5,830 nucleotides of DNA from UBA8290 sp964230965 (GTDB taxonomy: Bacteria > Bacillota_I > Bacilli_A > Acholeplasmatales > Acholeplasmataceae), in contig CAXRJA010000010.1 of assembly GCA_964230965.1 (NCBI GenBank), forward strand, positions 1 to 5,830, read 5' to 3'. The stretch's first letter is position 1. Every line of letters starts with the position of its first letter. Shown here piece after piece: positions 1 to 5,830 of this stretch. The notes below the pieces were generated by a model. It was given only the letters and a program-made list of their open reading frames with translations, was not told the DNA's origin and ran no database searches. The position numbers and the translations under genes were made by a program.

Positions 1-780
1 TCCTGAACCGACATCTCCTTGAATCAAATGTTTCAATGGATATATTTTTTGTGCATACGAAACAATATGATGTACTATTTTTTCTTGATCTTCGGTGAGT
101 TCAAATGGAAGTTTATGCGCATATTGATCGAAGTGATCGAATTGCGTAAGTTTTATGTGTTGTCTTTTTTTTACTGGCATGATGCCTTTAAAAAGATGCC
201 ACGCTTCTTCTACTTTGAAATAGTTGAGTGCTTCATCAATATCTTTTTCATTTTTTGGAAAATGAATCCATTGATACGCTTGATTCCGATTGACTAAATC
301 TAATTGATCAAGCAGTTGGTAAGGTAAAGTATCTTCTATATGTTCAGATAGAATCGAATGAATCATTTGGTGGATTCTATGGTCTTTGACTTCAGGTACA
401 TCGTATACTGATATGAGTTTATTTTCATATTTGATTGGTTTTAACTGTGACACAATAAATATCTTTTTATGATGATCAAATTTTCCTCTCACAAGATATG
501 GTTCACCTTGTACGAGCATATGTTTTAAAAAGGCTTGTTGATACGCGACACAAGAAAGTATACGATCTCCAATTTGAAGTTTAAACGTGACTTTCAATAC
601 TTTATATCGTGACAAAATAGGGGGCTTTATAAGTGTCCCTTTTTTGATGTGCATGTCATCATCTAAAAAGTATGAAGTATATCTTTTTGGAAATATGTTT
701 AAGACATCTTCTTTTGTATATATACCTAAACTTTTTAAGGCGACAGATGTTTTTGGACCAACACCTTTAATTGATTGCAT
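1..780 (-). CDS. recG: ATP-dependent DNA helicase RecG, N-terminal part (cut by window edge)
   Basis: This is the first 260 codons of RecG, the branched-DNA helicase that remodels stalled replication forks and Holliday junctions. It begins MQSIKGVGPKT, the helix-hairpin-helix-like opening typical of RecG. A wedge/OB-type domain follows at about residues 45-118. The helicase domain starts with LPFELTEDQ (224-232), and the Walker A sequence QGDVGSG (254-260) is cut off just before its Lys-Thr by the left window edge, so helicase motifs Ia-VI lie outside. Walker A comes earlier than in Bacillus or E. coli RecG (near residue 280-300 there, from memory), so the N-terminal part is compact. The ATG at 780 follows the aroC stop by 2 nt. 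The only Shine-Dalgarno-like stretch, AAGGA at 797-801, is 16 nt away, so reinitiation after aroC translation is likely. No ATG, GTG or TTG lies in frame in the few codons upstream, which supports this start. Identity is recognised from motifs and layout. Confidence 0.93.
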   Translation of the reverse strand, partial: MQSIKGVGPKTSVALKSLGIYTKEDVLNIFPKRYTSYFLDDDMHIKKGTLIKPPILSRYKVLKVTFKLQIGDRILSCVAYQQAFLKHMLVQGEPYLVRGKFDHHKKIFIVSQLKPIKYENKLISVYDVPEVKDHRIHQMIHSILSEHIEDTLPYQLLDQLDLVNRNQAYQWIHFPKNEKDIDEALNYFKVEEAWHLFKGIMPVKKRQHIKLTQFDHFDQYAHKLPFELTEDQEKIVHHIVSYAQKIYPLKHLIQGDVGSG

Positions 781-782
781 AC

Positions 783-1769
783 TTACTGATACATGTTCCT
801 TAATAAATACATGTCTGCTAAAACACAAGCAACGGTATTTTCAATCACAATACCTGCACGTCTTGCGATTGCGACATCATGTCTTCCTTTAGCTTGAAGT
901 GTATCGACTGATTGCTGATCAAAATGATAGGTTTCTTGTGCTTTTTGAATTGATGATGTTGGTTTAATAAAAACATTTATGACAATTGGATTTCCATTAG
1001 AAATACCACCAGTGACGCCACCACTATGATTTGTTTTTGTCGTGCCATCTTTATCGACTAAGACATCATTAAATATACTTCCTTTGGATTCTAACAATGA
1101 AAGTGTATCACCAAAGCTTACGAGTTTAACTGCAGGAATCGACATCAGTAATTGAGTAATAACGGCATCTAATTTATAAAACATCGGTTCACCTAATCCA
1201 ATATCGATATGATTGACTGTTAGCCTTATCATACCACCCACTGAATCACCTTCTTTGCCGATTTCTTCAAGGTATGCATCAAAAGCTTCTGGATCTTTAC
1301 ATGTACCTAATGAGATCAATTCATGATGAAAAGTATAAGGTAACATCATTTTAGCAAGTGCGCCTGCAGCAACTAAAGCTGCAGTTAATCTACCTGAAAA
1401 TCGACCGCCTCCTCGATAGTCATGAAATCCAAAATATTTTTTCATCGCAACAAAGTCTGCATGTCCAGGTCTAGGATGAGATTTTAAATGTTCATAGTCT
1501 TTAGACTGAACATCTTTGTTTTCAATCATGAGATGAATAGGTGATCCGGTTGCTTTACCATTAAATACACCAGATGTAATGTTAAAGTCATCTTTTTCAA
1601 TGCGAGCAGTCGTCCCAACAGCACCAGGACGTCTTTTTGAAAGATCTTCTGAAATACGATGTAAATCGATGTCAGTTCCTGGTTTCATGCCATCAACAAC
1701 AACGCCAATAGCATCTTGATGAGATTCACCGTAAAGTGTCACTTGAAATATTTTTCCAAAGGTATTCAT
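783..1769 (-). CDS. aroC: Chorismate synthase
   Basis: Converts 5-enolpyruvylshikimate-3-phosphate to chorismate, the last step of the shikimate pathway, using reduced FMN in the cytoplasm. The protein has 328 residues, short for a family usually around 350-390. Visible landmarks are YGESH (13-17, with the active-site His17), RRPG (46-49), RPGHAD (100-105, second key His103), GGGRFSGR (120-127), TNHSGGVTGGISNG (246-259) and GRHD (295-298). Several signature positions differ from the common consensus: GESHG is GESHQ, GGGRSSARE is GGGRFSGRL, and RHDPC..PR is RHDVA..RR. The catalytic histidines and the Asp of GRHD are kept, so activity is expected. The ATG overlaps the aroE stop as ATGA and is preceded by AAAAGGAG at 1777-1784 with a 7-nt spacer, which fixes the start. 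The TAA stop is followed 2 nt later by recG. Confidence 0.96.
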   Translation of the reverse strand: MNTFGKIFQVTLYGESHQDAIGVVVDGMKPGTDIDLHRISEDLSKRRPGAVGTTARIEKDDFNITSGVFNGKATGSPIHLMIENKDVQSKDYEHLKSHPRPGHADFVAMKKYFGFHDYRGGGRFSGRLTAALVAAGALAKMMLPYTFHHELISLGTCKDPEAFDAYLEEIGKEGDSVGGMIRLTVNHIDIGLGEPMFYKLDAVITQLLMSIPAVKLVSFGDTLSLLESKGSIFNDVLVDKDGTTKTNHSGGVTGGISNGNPIVINVFIKPTSSIQKAQETYHFDQQSVDTLQAKGRHDVAIARRAGIVIENTVACVLADMYLLRNMYQ

Positions 1770-2536
1770 GATAAGACTCCTTTTAAAGTTTCAATAACTT
1801 CTGATATATGATCCATGGTGTCACCAGTAAATAATTCATAACTTTTTATCGCTTGATAAATAAGCATTATGAGTCCATCATAGGATATTTCTGCAATAGA
1901 CATCAATGCTGTTTTTTTATAATAAATTAAGTCAATGACCATCTTTGGTTGGCATGACATATCTTTCAATTGTTGAAGATGATTTTGATCAAAATCATGA
2001 CTTGTTGTTTGAATAATGATGTCACATGATTGAATATTTGAATCTTCATACGTGTGTTCGTTTTTAGAAATAGGGGCTCTTTTAGATGATACACGCTTAA
2101 AAATAAGTGGTTCAATACCTTGTTTTTTTAACACATAATACACTGATTTTGCAGCACCACCATTACCAAACATACAAATGTTCTTATTCTTCAAAATAAT
2201 ATGATGACTGGCTAATAACGCTTCAAAGCCATAGGCATCTGTATTATCTCCTATAATCTTACCGTTTCTTAAATACATCGTGTTAACAGACCCAATTTTT
2301 TGTGCTGATGGAGATAACATATCACAATGGTCTATCACTAATTCTTTGTATGGTTTTGTCACTTGAAGTCCTTGAATCTCCCCATTTTTAAGCATCTCCA
2401 TATAATTTGAAATTTCATGAGGCTCGACATCAAATAATTGATAGTTAAGATCCTGTCCAGTATGTAACTGAATTTGCTTAAATATTTTTGGGGATTGACT
2501 GTATGCAATATCTTTGCCTAACAAACCAAACGTCAT
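1766..2536 (-). CDS. aroE: Shikimate dehydrogenase (NADP-dependent)
   Basis: Reduces 3-dehydroshikimate to shikimate with NADPH. The protein has 256 residues, slightly below the usual 270-290. The substrate domain shows YSQSP (12-16), LQVTKPYK (57-64, with the catalytic Lys64), SVNT (83-86) and GDNTDAYG (96-103, with the catalytic Asp100). The Rossmann domain has GNGGAA (124-129), then FKRVSSK (146-152), whose basic residues resemble the NADP 2'-phosphate clamp (NRTxxK in most members). The C-terminal MLIYQAIKSYELFTG (224-238) matches the closing helix that contributes a substrate-contacting Gln. Two usual Asn positions are Gln here: NVTxPxK reads QVTKPYK, and INxTS reads IQTTS. The start overlaps the chorismate mutase stop as ATGA, with AAAGGA at 2546-2551 and a 9-nt spacer. 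A quinate/shikimate dehydrogenase paralogue is possible in principle, but the position between aroA and aroC makes the biosynthetic enzyme much more likely. Confidence 0.95.
   Translation of the reverse strand: MTFGLLGKDIAYSQSPKIFKQIQLHTGQDLNYQLFDVEPHEISNYMEMLKNGEIQGLQVTKPYKELVIDHCDMLSPSAQKIGSVNTMYLRNGKIIGDNTDAYGFEALLASHHIILKNKNICMFGNGGAAKSVYYVLKKQGIEPLIFKRVSSKRAPISKNEHTYEDSNIQSCDIIIQTTSHDFDQNHLQQLKDMSCQPKMVIDLIYYKKTALMSIAEISYDGLIMLIYQAIKSYELFTGDTMDHISEVIETLKGVLS
1777..1784 (-). promoter_or_regulatory. Ribosome binding site of aroC
   Basis: AAAAGGAG on the minus strand, 7 nt before the aroC ATG at 1769, lies within the last codons of aroE. It gives aroC its own initiation signal in addition to coupling through the ATGA overlap. 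Confidence 0.75.
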
Positions 2537-2787
2537 TTTTGATAGTCCTTTGAAACGTTCATCAATGTCTCAAAAAGTTGTATGACATAGGGTTCTAATG
2601 TTTTATTTTGTAATCTTGAAACAACTTTAGATATGACCTGTGCCTCTCTATTTTGATCGAGAACATTTAATTGATTCCTTTTTTTCAATTCACCAATATC
2701 TTTTACGATTTTCATACGAGATTCAAAAAGTTGAATCATCTCTGCATCAATCGCATCGATTTTATTTCTTAACTGATCAATTGTCAT
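2533..2787 (-). CDS. Chorismate mutase, AroQ type, stand-alone
   Basis: A monofunctional all-helical chorismate mutase (84 residues) that rearranges chorismate to prephenate, the branch point to tyrosine and phenylalanine. All active-site positions known from the E. coli P-protein mutase domain can be matched: Arg7 (LRNKIDAID), Arg24 (ESRM), Lys35, Asp44, Arg47-Glu48 (NREAQVI), and Ser79 and Gln83 near the C-terminus (SKDYQ). No DAHP synthase, dehydratase or dehydrogenase domain is fused to it. The frame can be opened from a GTG at 2796, but that codon lies inside the Shine-Dalgarno sequence AGGAGGTG (2794-2801). The ATG at 2787, 6-8 nt downstream of it, is therefore the real start and gives a protein beginning MTIDQLR. 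The gene overlaps the end of aroA by 11 nt and the start of aroE by 4 nt. Its product feeds TyrA, encoded in the same operon. The symbol is left blank because naming (aroQ, aroH, pheA) varies between species. Confidence 0.93.
   Translation of the reverse strand: MTIDQLRNKIDAIDAEMIQLFESRMKIVKDIGELKKRNQLNVLDQNREAQVISKVVSRLQNKTLEPYVIQLFETLMNVSKDYQK
2546..2551 (-). promoter_or_regulatory. Ribosome binding site of aroE
   Basis: AAAGGA on the minus strand, 9 nt before the aroE ATG at 2536, lies within the last codons of the chorismate mutase gene. It supports the ATGA-overlapping start. Confidence 0.65.
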
Positions 2788-4018
2788 GGATAACACCTCC
2801 TAATGATTGAAAAACATCATAAAATTGTGGGTATGATTTATTAATTGCATTTGCATCTTCAAGTATGATTTCACCTTGGGAACGAATGGATGCAATTGCA
2901 ATCGCCATTGCAATTCTATGATCATTTTGTGAAGATAATCTTAGATTTCCTTTAAAAGAGGGAATGCCTGTAACTTCTAATACATTATTTTTGTAATGTG
3001 TGGATACACCTAGTGTTGATAAAATTGTGATCATGGTATGAAGTCTGTCAGACTCTTTATATGTAAGACGATCAACATTTAAAAATGTTGTAGTGCCTTT
3101 GGAGAGTCCAGCAAGTATCATGAGAATTGGACCTAAATCTGGAATATCATCTAAATCTATAGTGATACCATGAGTGACTGATGGTGATGCAAGCCAACCT
3201 TCTTCATGCCATTGAACATGACCACCCATTGATTGAAGGATATTTATGATGGCATAATCCCCTTGTAAAGATGTTTTCTTAAGTCCGGTTATATGTATCT
3301 TTTCTCCTATGATACCTGCCACTAAGAAAAATGCTGCTTGTGAGTAATCTCCTTCGATTGAAATTGTTGTTGGCATGTATTGTTGATTTTTAGCAATTAT
3401 ATAAGTACAATCAAGTTTTTTTACATGAACACCAAATTGCTTCATCACATCTAATGTCATATTGACATAAGATGATGATGTTTCACCATGTATAACATGA
3501 ATTTCTACATCTTTTTTTAATAGAGGACTCATCATAAGTAACCCTGAAATAAACTGTGAACTCTTTGAGCCATCCACATCAAAAACATTGGTATTTATCG
3601 GTCCAAAGACTTGAAGATGATGTGTATCCACTTTCTTAATTTGGTCTTTAAAGAGGGTTTCGTATACATCTAAAGGTCTTTCAAATAATCTTTTGATGCC
3701 TGTAAACGTAACGGTTTCAAATTGTGACATTGCATAGGGTATCAGCATTCTTAATGTAGACCCTGAAGCAAAGCATTGGACGGCTTCACCATCATAATGT
3801 GGTTGGTTAGTTTGAATGTTATTACCTTCAAAGATTGTCCCAAAATGTTTAAGTGCTTCTTTGGTCGCATCCACATCTTCAGATGTTGGTAAATCATGTA
3901 TCGTTGATTTTCCTTTCGCCATACTTGCAATAATTAAAGCACGATGGGCATATGATTTAGATGGAATGATCTTAACGGTGCCACATAAAAGGCTTGGTGA
4001 AAACGCAATAACTCTCAT
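2777..4018 (-). CDS. aroA: 3-phosphoshikimate 1-carboxyvinyltransferase (EPSP synthase)
   Basis: Transfers the enolpyruvyl group of phosphoenolpyruvate to shikimate-3-phosphate. The protein has 413 residues, close to the family's usual 420-430. Landmarks in order: PSKSYAHRALI (19-29, with Lys21 and Arg26 contacting substrate), ASGSTLRMLIP (84-94), GSKSSQFISGLLM (150-162), EGDYSQAAFF (222-231), DIPDLGPI (291-298, with the probable catalytic Asp294), YKESDRL (320-326, Glu322), DHRIAMA (366-372, Arg368) and KSYPQF (394-399, Lys394). The motif style (SGSTLR, DYSQAAFF, IPDLGP) resembles Bacillota/Clostridia-type enzymes more than the E. coli-type NAGTAMR. I make no claim about inhibitor sensitivity. 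The ATG overlaps the aroB stop as ATGA. No convincing Shine-Dalgarno sequence lies at a normal distance, so translation probably depends on ribosomes finishing aroB. The last codons of aroA also carry the ribosome binding site of the chorismate mutase gene. Confidence 0.97.
   Translation of the reverse strand: MRVIAFSPSLLCGTVKIIPSKSYAHRALIIASMAKGKSTIHDLPTSEDVDATKEALKHFGTIFEGNNIQTNQPHYDGEAVQCFASGSTLRMLIPYAMSQFETVTFTGIKRLFERPLDVYETLFKDQIKKVDTHHLQVFGPINTNVFDVDGSKSSQFISGLLMMSPLLKKDVEIHVIHGETSSSYVNMTLDVMKQFGVHVKKLDCTYIIAKNQQYMPTTISIEGDYSQAAFFLVAGIIGEKIHITGLKKTSLQGDYAIINILQSMGGHVQWHEEGWLASPSVTHGITIDLDDIPDLGPILMILAGLSKGTTTFLNVDRLTYKESDRLHTMITILSTLGVSTHYKNNVLEVTGIPSFKGNLRLSSQNDHRIAMAIAIASIRSQGEIILEDANAINKSYPQFYDVFQSLGGVIHDN
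2794..2801 (-). promoter_or_regulatory. Ribosome binding site of the chorismate mutase gene
   Basis: AGGAGGTG on the minus strand is a near-perfect match to the 16S anti-Shine-Dalgarno sequence and the strongest such site in the window. It lies 6 nt (counting from its end) before the ATG at 2787. It overlaps the GTG at 2794-2796 that could otherwise be taken as the start. It lies inside the last codons of aroA (Gly-Gly-Val), so one stretch serves both genes. Confidence 0.85.
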
Positions 4019-4998
4019 ATAATTTTAATAATTGGATTTCCAATAGACTGAATCAATACAAATTGTAACCCATCTTTTCGTTGTTTTTTGTCTGACTGCA
4101 TTCGTTTTTCATACATTTCAATTTCGCCAATTTGAGTGTTTAATAACTCATATTGATGCAGAAGATTTTCGACTTCTCTTTCTAAAGTATCCTCTGTTAT
4201 TTGATATTCAATGCCTTTTTTTATCGCATACATCATGCCATGACTAATGGCTTCGCCATGTTTTATTGTTTCATAGTTCATCTCTTTTTCTATCGCATGA
4301 CCAAGTGTATGACCAAAATTTAAAAACATGCGTTCATGAGACTCAAATGGATCTTTTTTCACAATGTCAATTTTCACTTGCAATGCAAGCATAATGACTT
4401 CTTCTATAGAGTGTTTAGGATTTTTCAATTGATCAAATAGCTTTGGGTCTCCAATCAGTGATGCTTTAATGATTTCAGCATAACCATTGTAACGCTCACG
4501 TTTTGTAAGGGTGTTTAAAAAAGTGGTATCAATATGAACTAATGTAGGATCGTAAAAATGACCGATTAAATTTTTTCCTTGACGTGTGTTAATACCTACT
4601 TTAGATCCAACTGAGCTATCCACCATCGCTAGTAATGTTGTGGGTACTTGAATAAAGTCAACACCTCTTAGTAAAGAGGCTGCAACGAACCCGGTAAGAT
4701 CTCCTACAACACCACCACCTACAGCAACAATCACATCATCTCTTTTGATGTGGTGATCTAAAAAGTTATCACATATCGTTTGATATACTTCTAGGGATTT
4801 TGAAGTTTCTCCAGGTTTAATGACATGAATCACTGTCTTTTTCATGTCAAAAACATCATTAAAAAAGTCTTGATGTAACGCATAGACATGCGCATCTGTA
4901 ACGATAAAAACACGTCCGTACTCATGTAGTTTTTCAATAAGTAACTGATGATTGTTGTTTGTAATATGAATATCATAATTCAAATCACGCAGGATCAT
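4015..4998 (-). CDS. aroB: 3-dehydroquinate synthase
   Basis: Cyclises DAHP to 3-dehydroquinate, the second step of the shikimate pathway, using NAD+ and a divalent metal. With the ATG at 4998 the protein has 327 residues, a little short of the usual 340-360. Landmarks: KPGETSKS (61-68), the NAD-binding AVGGGVVGDLTGFVAA (92-107), PTTLLAMVDSSVGSK (119-133), GKNLIGHFYDP (141-151) and YAEIIK (173-178, metal ligand Glu175). The other two metal ligands are probably His230 (FGHTLGHAIE) and His247 (KHGEAISHG), and the C-terminal DKK (303-305) is also present. An upstream TTG at 5004 would add two codons, but it lies only 2 nt after the AGGA at 5007-5010. The ATG at 4998 lies 8 nt after it, so the ATG is preferred. 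The gene overlaps the end of tyrA by 14 nt and the start of aroA by 4 nt. Everything visible suggests an active enzyme. Confidence 0.96.
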   Translation of the reverse strand: MILRDLNYDIHITNNNHQLLIEKLHEYGRVFIVTDAHVYALHQDFFNDVFDMKKTVIHVIKPGETSKSLEVYQTICDNFLDHHIKRDDVIVAVGGGVVGDLTGFVAASLLRGVDFIQVPTTLLAMVDSSVGSKVGINTRQGKNLIGHFYDPTLVHIDTTFLNTLTKRERYNGYAEIIKASLIGDPKLFDQLKNPKHSIEEVIMLALQVKIDIVKKDPFESHERMFLNFGHTLGHAIEKEMNYETIKHGEAISHGMMYAIKKGIEYQITEDTLEREVENLLHQYELLNTQIGEIEMYEKRMQSDKKQRKDGLQFVLIQSIGNPIIKII

Positions 4999-5797
4999 TT
5001 TCAAAATCCTTTCTTTTTTTTCTTGATAATCTCAATAATTCCATGAGTGTTTCCTGATCATTGTTTTTAACAGTTTTTTCAAGAGCATTTAAATGCTTTT
5101 TGAATATATCCATTGCATCAAGTAAATCTTTTTGATTACTTAAAAAAAGTTCTGTCCATAATTTCTCATTGATATTCGCAATTCTTGTGAGATCTCTAAA
5201 AGAGTCACCAGTAAACTTGTGACTTTCTGATGGATATCCTAGCATCAAACTTACTGCAATCATATGTGTGAGTTGAGAAGTATATGCAATCATCTGATCG
5301 TGCAATGACGCAGAAATTCTTGTTAATGTTTTAAAACCTAGTTGCTTACCAATGATTTCAATAAGTTCATAGTCTGTCAAAGATGCGCGCTCTGATTCAA
5401 TAATCAAAAAATGATTATTTAAAAACATGTCTGGATCGCGATGTTGATATCCTTCTTTAGCGCGACCCGCCATTGGATGATGAGAAACATAATGCAAATC
5501 TTCTCGTAATACGGATTCTATGTCTTGAACCAAGGATTGTTTCACACCAGAAATATCTGTAATAAATGCACCTTTCTTAAATAAATGTAGGTGATCTTTT
5601 ACAAAAATGACATTTTGTTCTGGATATAAAGATAAAATGACAACATCTGCAGAAGATAGTCTTGATAAATTTGAGTTATCTAAAATAAATAATTTTGCTT
5701 TTTGTAATTGCTTTACACCGTTCAATATTGATGCTGGCTCATCCCACGTAGTTCCACCAATAAATATATAGTAAATTTGGTGAACTAAAAAAATCAA
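4985..5797 (-). CDS. tyrA: Prephenate dehydrogenase; 5' end abnormal or unresolved
   Basis: Oxidatively decarboxylates prephenate to 4-hydroxyphenylpyruvate for tyrosine synthesis. Numbering from the TTG at 5797 (270 residues), the family marks are clear from about residue 47 on: SSADVVILSLYP (48-59), DISGVK (81-86), HHPMAGRAKEGY (106-117, with the catalytic His107), LHDQMIAYTSQLTH (165-178) and FRDLTRIA (200-207, whose arginines bind substrate), followed by the helical dimerisation region. There is no ACT domain, so this is the short monofunctional form. The N-terminus is wrong for the family: no GxGLIGGS dinucleotide loop is found, and WDEPAS (18-23) looks like the second Rossmann strand without the first strand and helix. 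The TTG has no Shine-Dalgarno sequence. An ATG at 5828-5830 is in the same frame, but a TAG at 5816-5818 stops it after four codons. The gene is either 5'-damaged, misread near the right edge, or truly short. Its lysine-rich tail encodes the aroB ribosome binding site. Confidence 0.85.
   Translation of the reverse strand: MIFLVHQIYYIFIGGTTWDEPASILNGVKQLQKAKLFILDNSNLSRLSSADVVILSLYPEQNVIFVKDHLHLFKKGAFITDISGVKQSLVQDIESVLREDLHYVSHHPMAGRAKEGYQHRDPDMFLNNHFLIIESERASLTDYELIEIIGKQLGFKTLTRISASLHDQMIAYTSQLTHMIAVSLMLGYPSESHKFTGDSFRDLTRIANINEKLWTELFLSNQKDLLDAMDIFKKHLNALEKTVKNNDQETLMELLRLSRKKRKDFENDPA
5007..5012 (-). promoter_or_regulatory. Ribosome binding site of aroB
   Basis: AAAGGA on the minus strand lies 8 nt before the ATG at 4998. 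It follows a long purine run that encodes the Lys/Arg-rich tail of TyrA (RKKRKDF). Its spacing supports the ATG over the TTG at 5002-5004, which would lie only 2 nt away. Confidence 0.7.
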
Positions 5798-5830
5798 GAA
5801 AATAAGAAATAATGTCTAATATTTTGTCAT
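5740..5830 (-). other. Disrupted 5' segment of tyrA / right-edge sequence of uncertain quality
   Basis: This stretch should encode the first Rossmann strand, glycine loop and first helix of TyrA. From the ATG at 5828-5830 the frame reads M-T-K-Y and then stops at TAG (5816-5818). The neighbouring frame is open to a TGA at 5739-5741. If one A were added to the A run at 5822-5825, it would read MTKIL and then about 25 residues up to the point where the tyrA frame resumes with WDEPAS. That is about the length expected for the missing segment, and MTKIL is a plausible TyrA opening. The residues in between (DIISYFLDFF and onward) nevertheless lack the required glycines. No promoter or ribosome binding site can be identified. 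The span from 5830 to the tyrA stop is exactly 282 codons, a normal TyrA length. Confidence 0.35.

Noticed and set aside
19..297. Open frame on the plus strand (92 codons), rich in Phe, Ile and Met
   Set aside because: It lies antisense to the clearly recognisable RecG coding sequence, has no family resemblance or ribosome binding site, and its composition is what the reverse of an AT-rich gene gives.
587..892. Open frame on the plus strand (101 codons) spanning the aroC/recG junction
   Set aside because: Both strongly supported genes occupy the opposite strand here. The frame shows no recognisable motif and no Shine-Dalgarno sequence.
2788..2796. GTG start at 2796 for chorismate mutase (adds Met-Leu-Ser)
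   Set aside because: The GTG is part of the Shine-Dalgarno sequence AGGAGGTG. The ATG at 2787 has correct spacing and matches the usual length of the family.
3816..4022. Open frame on the plus strand (68 codons)
   Set aside because: It is antisense to the conserved N-terminal substrate-binding region of AroA, with no independent support.
4999..5004. TTG start at 5004 for aroB
   Set aside because: It lies only 2 nt after the AGGA, too close to use it, while the ATG six bases further on has normal spacing.
5739..5826. End of a separate upstream gene in the frame that closes with TGA at 5739-5741
   Set aside because: The 29 or so visible codons resemble no family I recognise, and open frames of this length are common in AT-rich sequence. 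A damaged tyrA 5' end explains the position better, though a separate gene cannot be excluded.
1..5830. Mycoplasma-type code with TGA as tryptophan
   Set aside because: Five genes end at TGA exactly where the protein families end, several fused to the next ATG, and Trp codons are TGG.

Overview
The window is about one third G+C and carries one tightly packed minus-strand gene block covering nearly every base. In transcription order (right to left) it reads tyrA (prephenate dehydrogenase), aroB (3-dehydroquinate synthase), aroA (EPSP synthase), a stand-alone AroQ-type chorismate mutase, aroE (shikimate dehydrogenase), aroC (chorismate synthase), then the 5' part of recG (DNA helicase), which runs off the left edge. 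No RNA gene, mobile element, CRISPR array, terminator or internal promoter is visible, and there is essentially no intergenic space to hold one.

The organism looks like a low-GC member of the Bacillota or a relative of the free-living Mollicutes (for example an Acholeplasma/Izemoplasma/Erysipelotrichia-like lineage). This rests on base composition, compact proteins and Shine-Dalgarno sequences of the AGGAGG type; it is an inference and not a firm placement. Five of the six complete genes end in TGA and tryptophan is encoded by TGG, so the Mycoplasma code (TGA = Trp) is not in use.

Region by region: 5740-5830 should encode the start of TyrA but shows no normal dehydrogenase N-terminus and no continuous reading frame; 4985-5797 is the rest of tyrA; 4015-4998 aroB; 2777-4018 aroA; 2533-2787 chorismate mutase; 1766-2536 aroE; 783-1769 aroC; 1-780 partial recG. 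Every junction is an overlap (4, 11 or 14 nt), except aroC/recG, where 2 nt separate stop and start. This points to one transcript with translational coupling.

Functionally, AroB, AroE, AroA and AroC supply four of the seven steps from DAHP to chorismate. The chorismate mutase then makes prephenate and TyrA takes it towards tyrosine. DAHP synthase, dehydroquinase, shikimate kinase and prephenate dehydratase are not in this window and must lie elsewhere, perhaps upstream. RecG is functionally unrelated and appears to share the transcript. I found no undescribed system. The points most worth checking are the damaged or unresolved 5' end of tyrA and the unusual signature residues of AroC.
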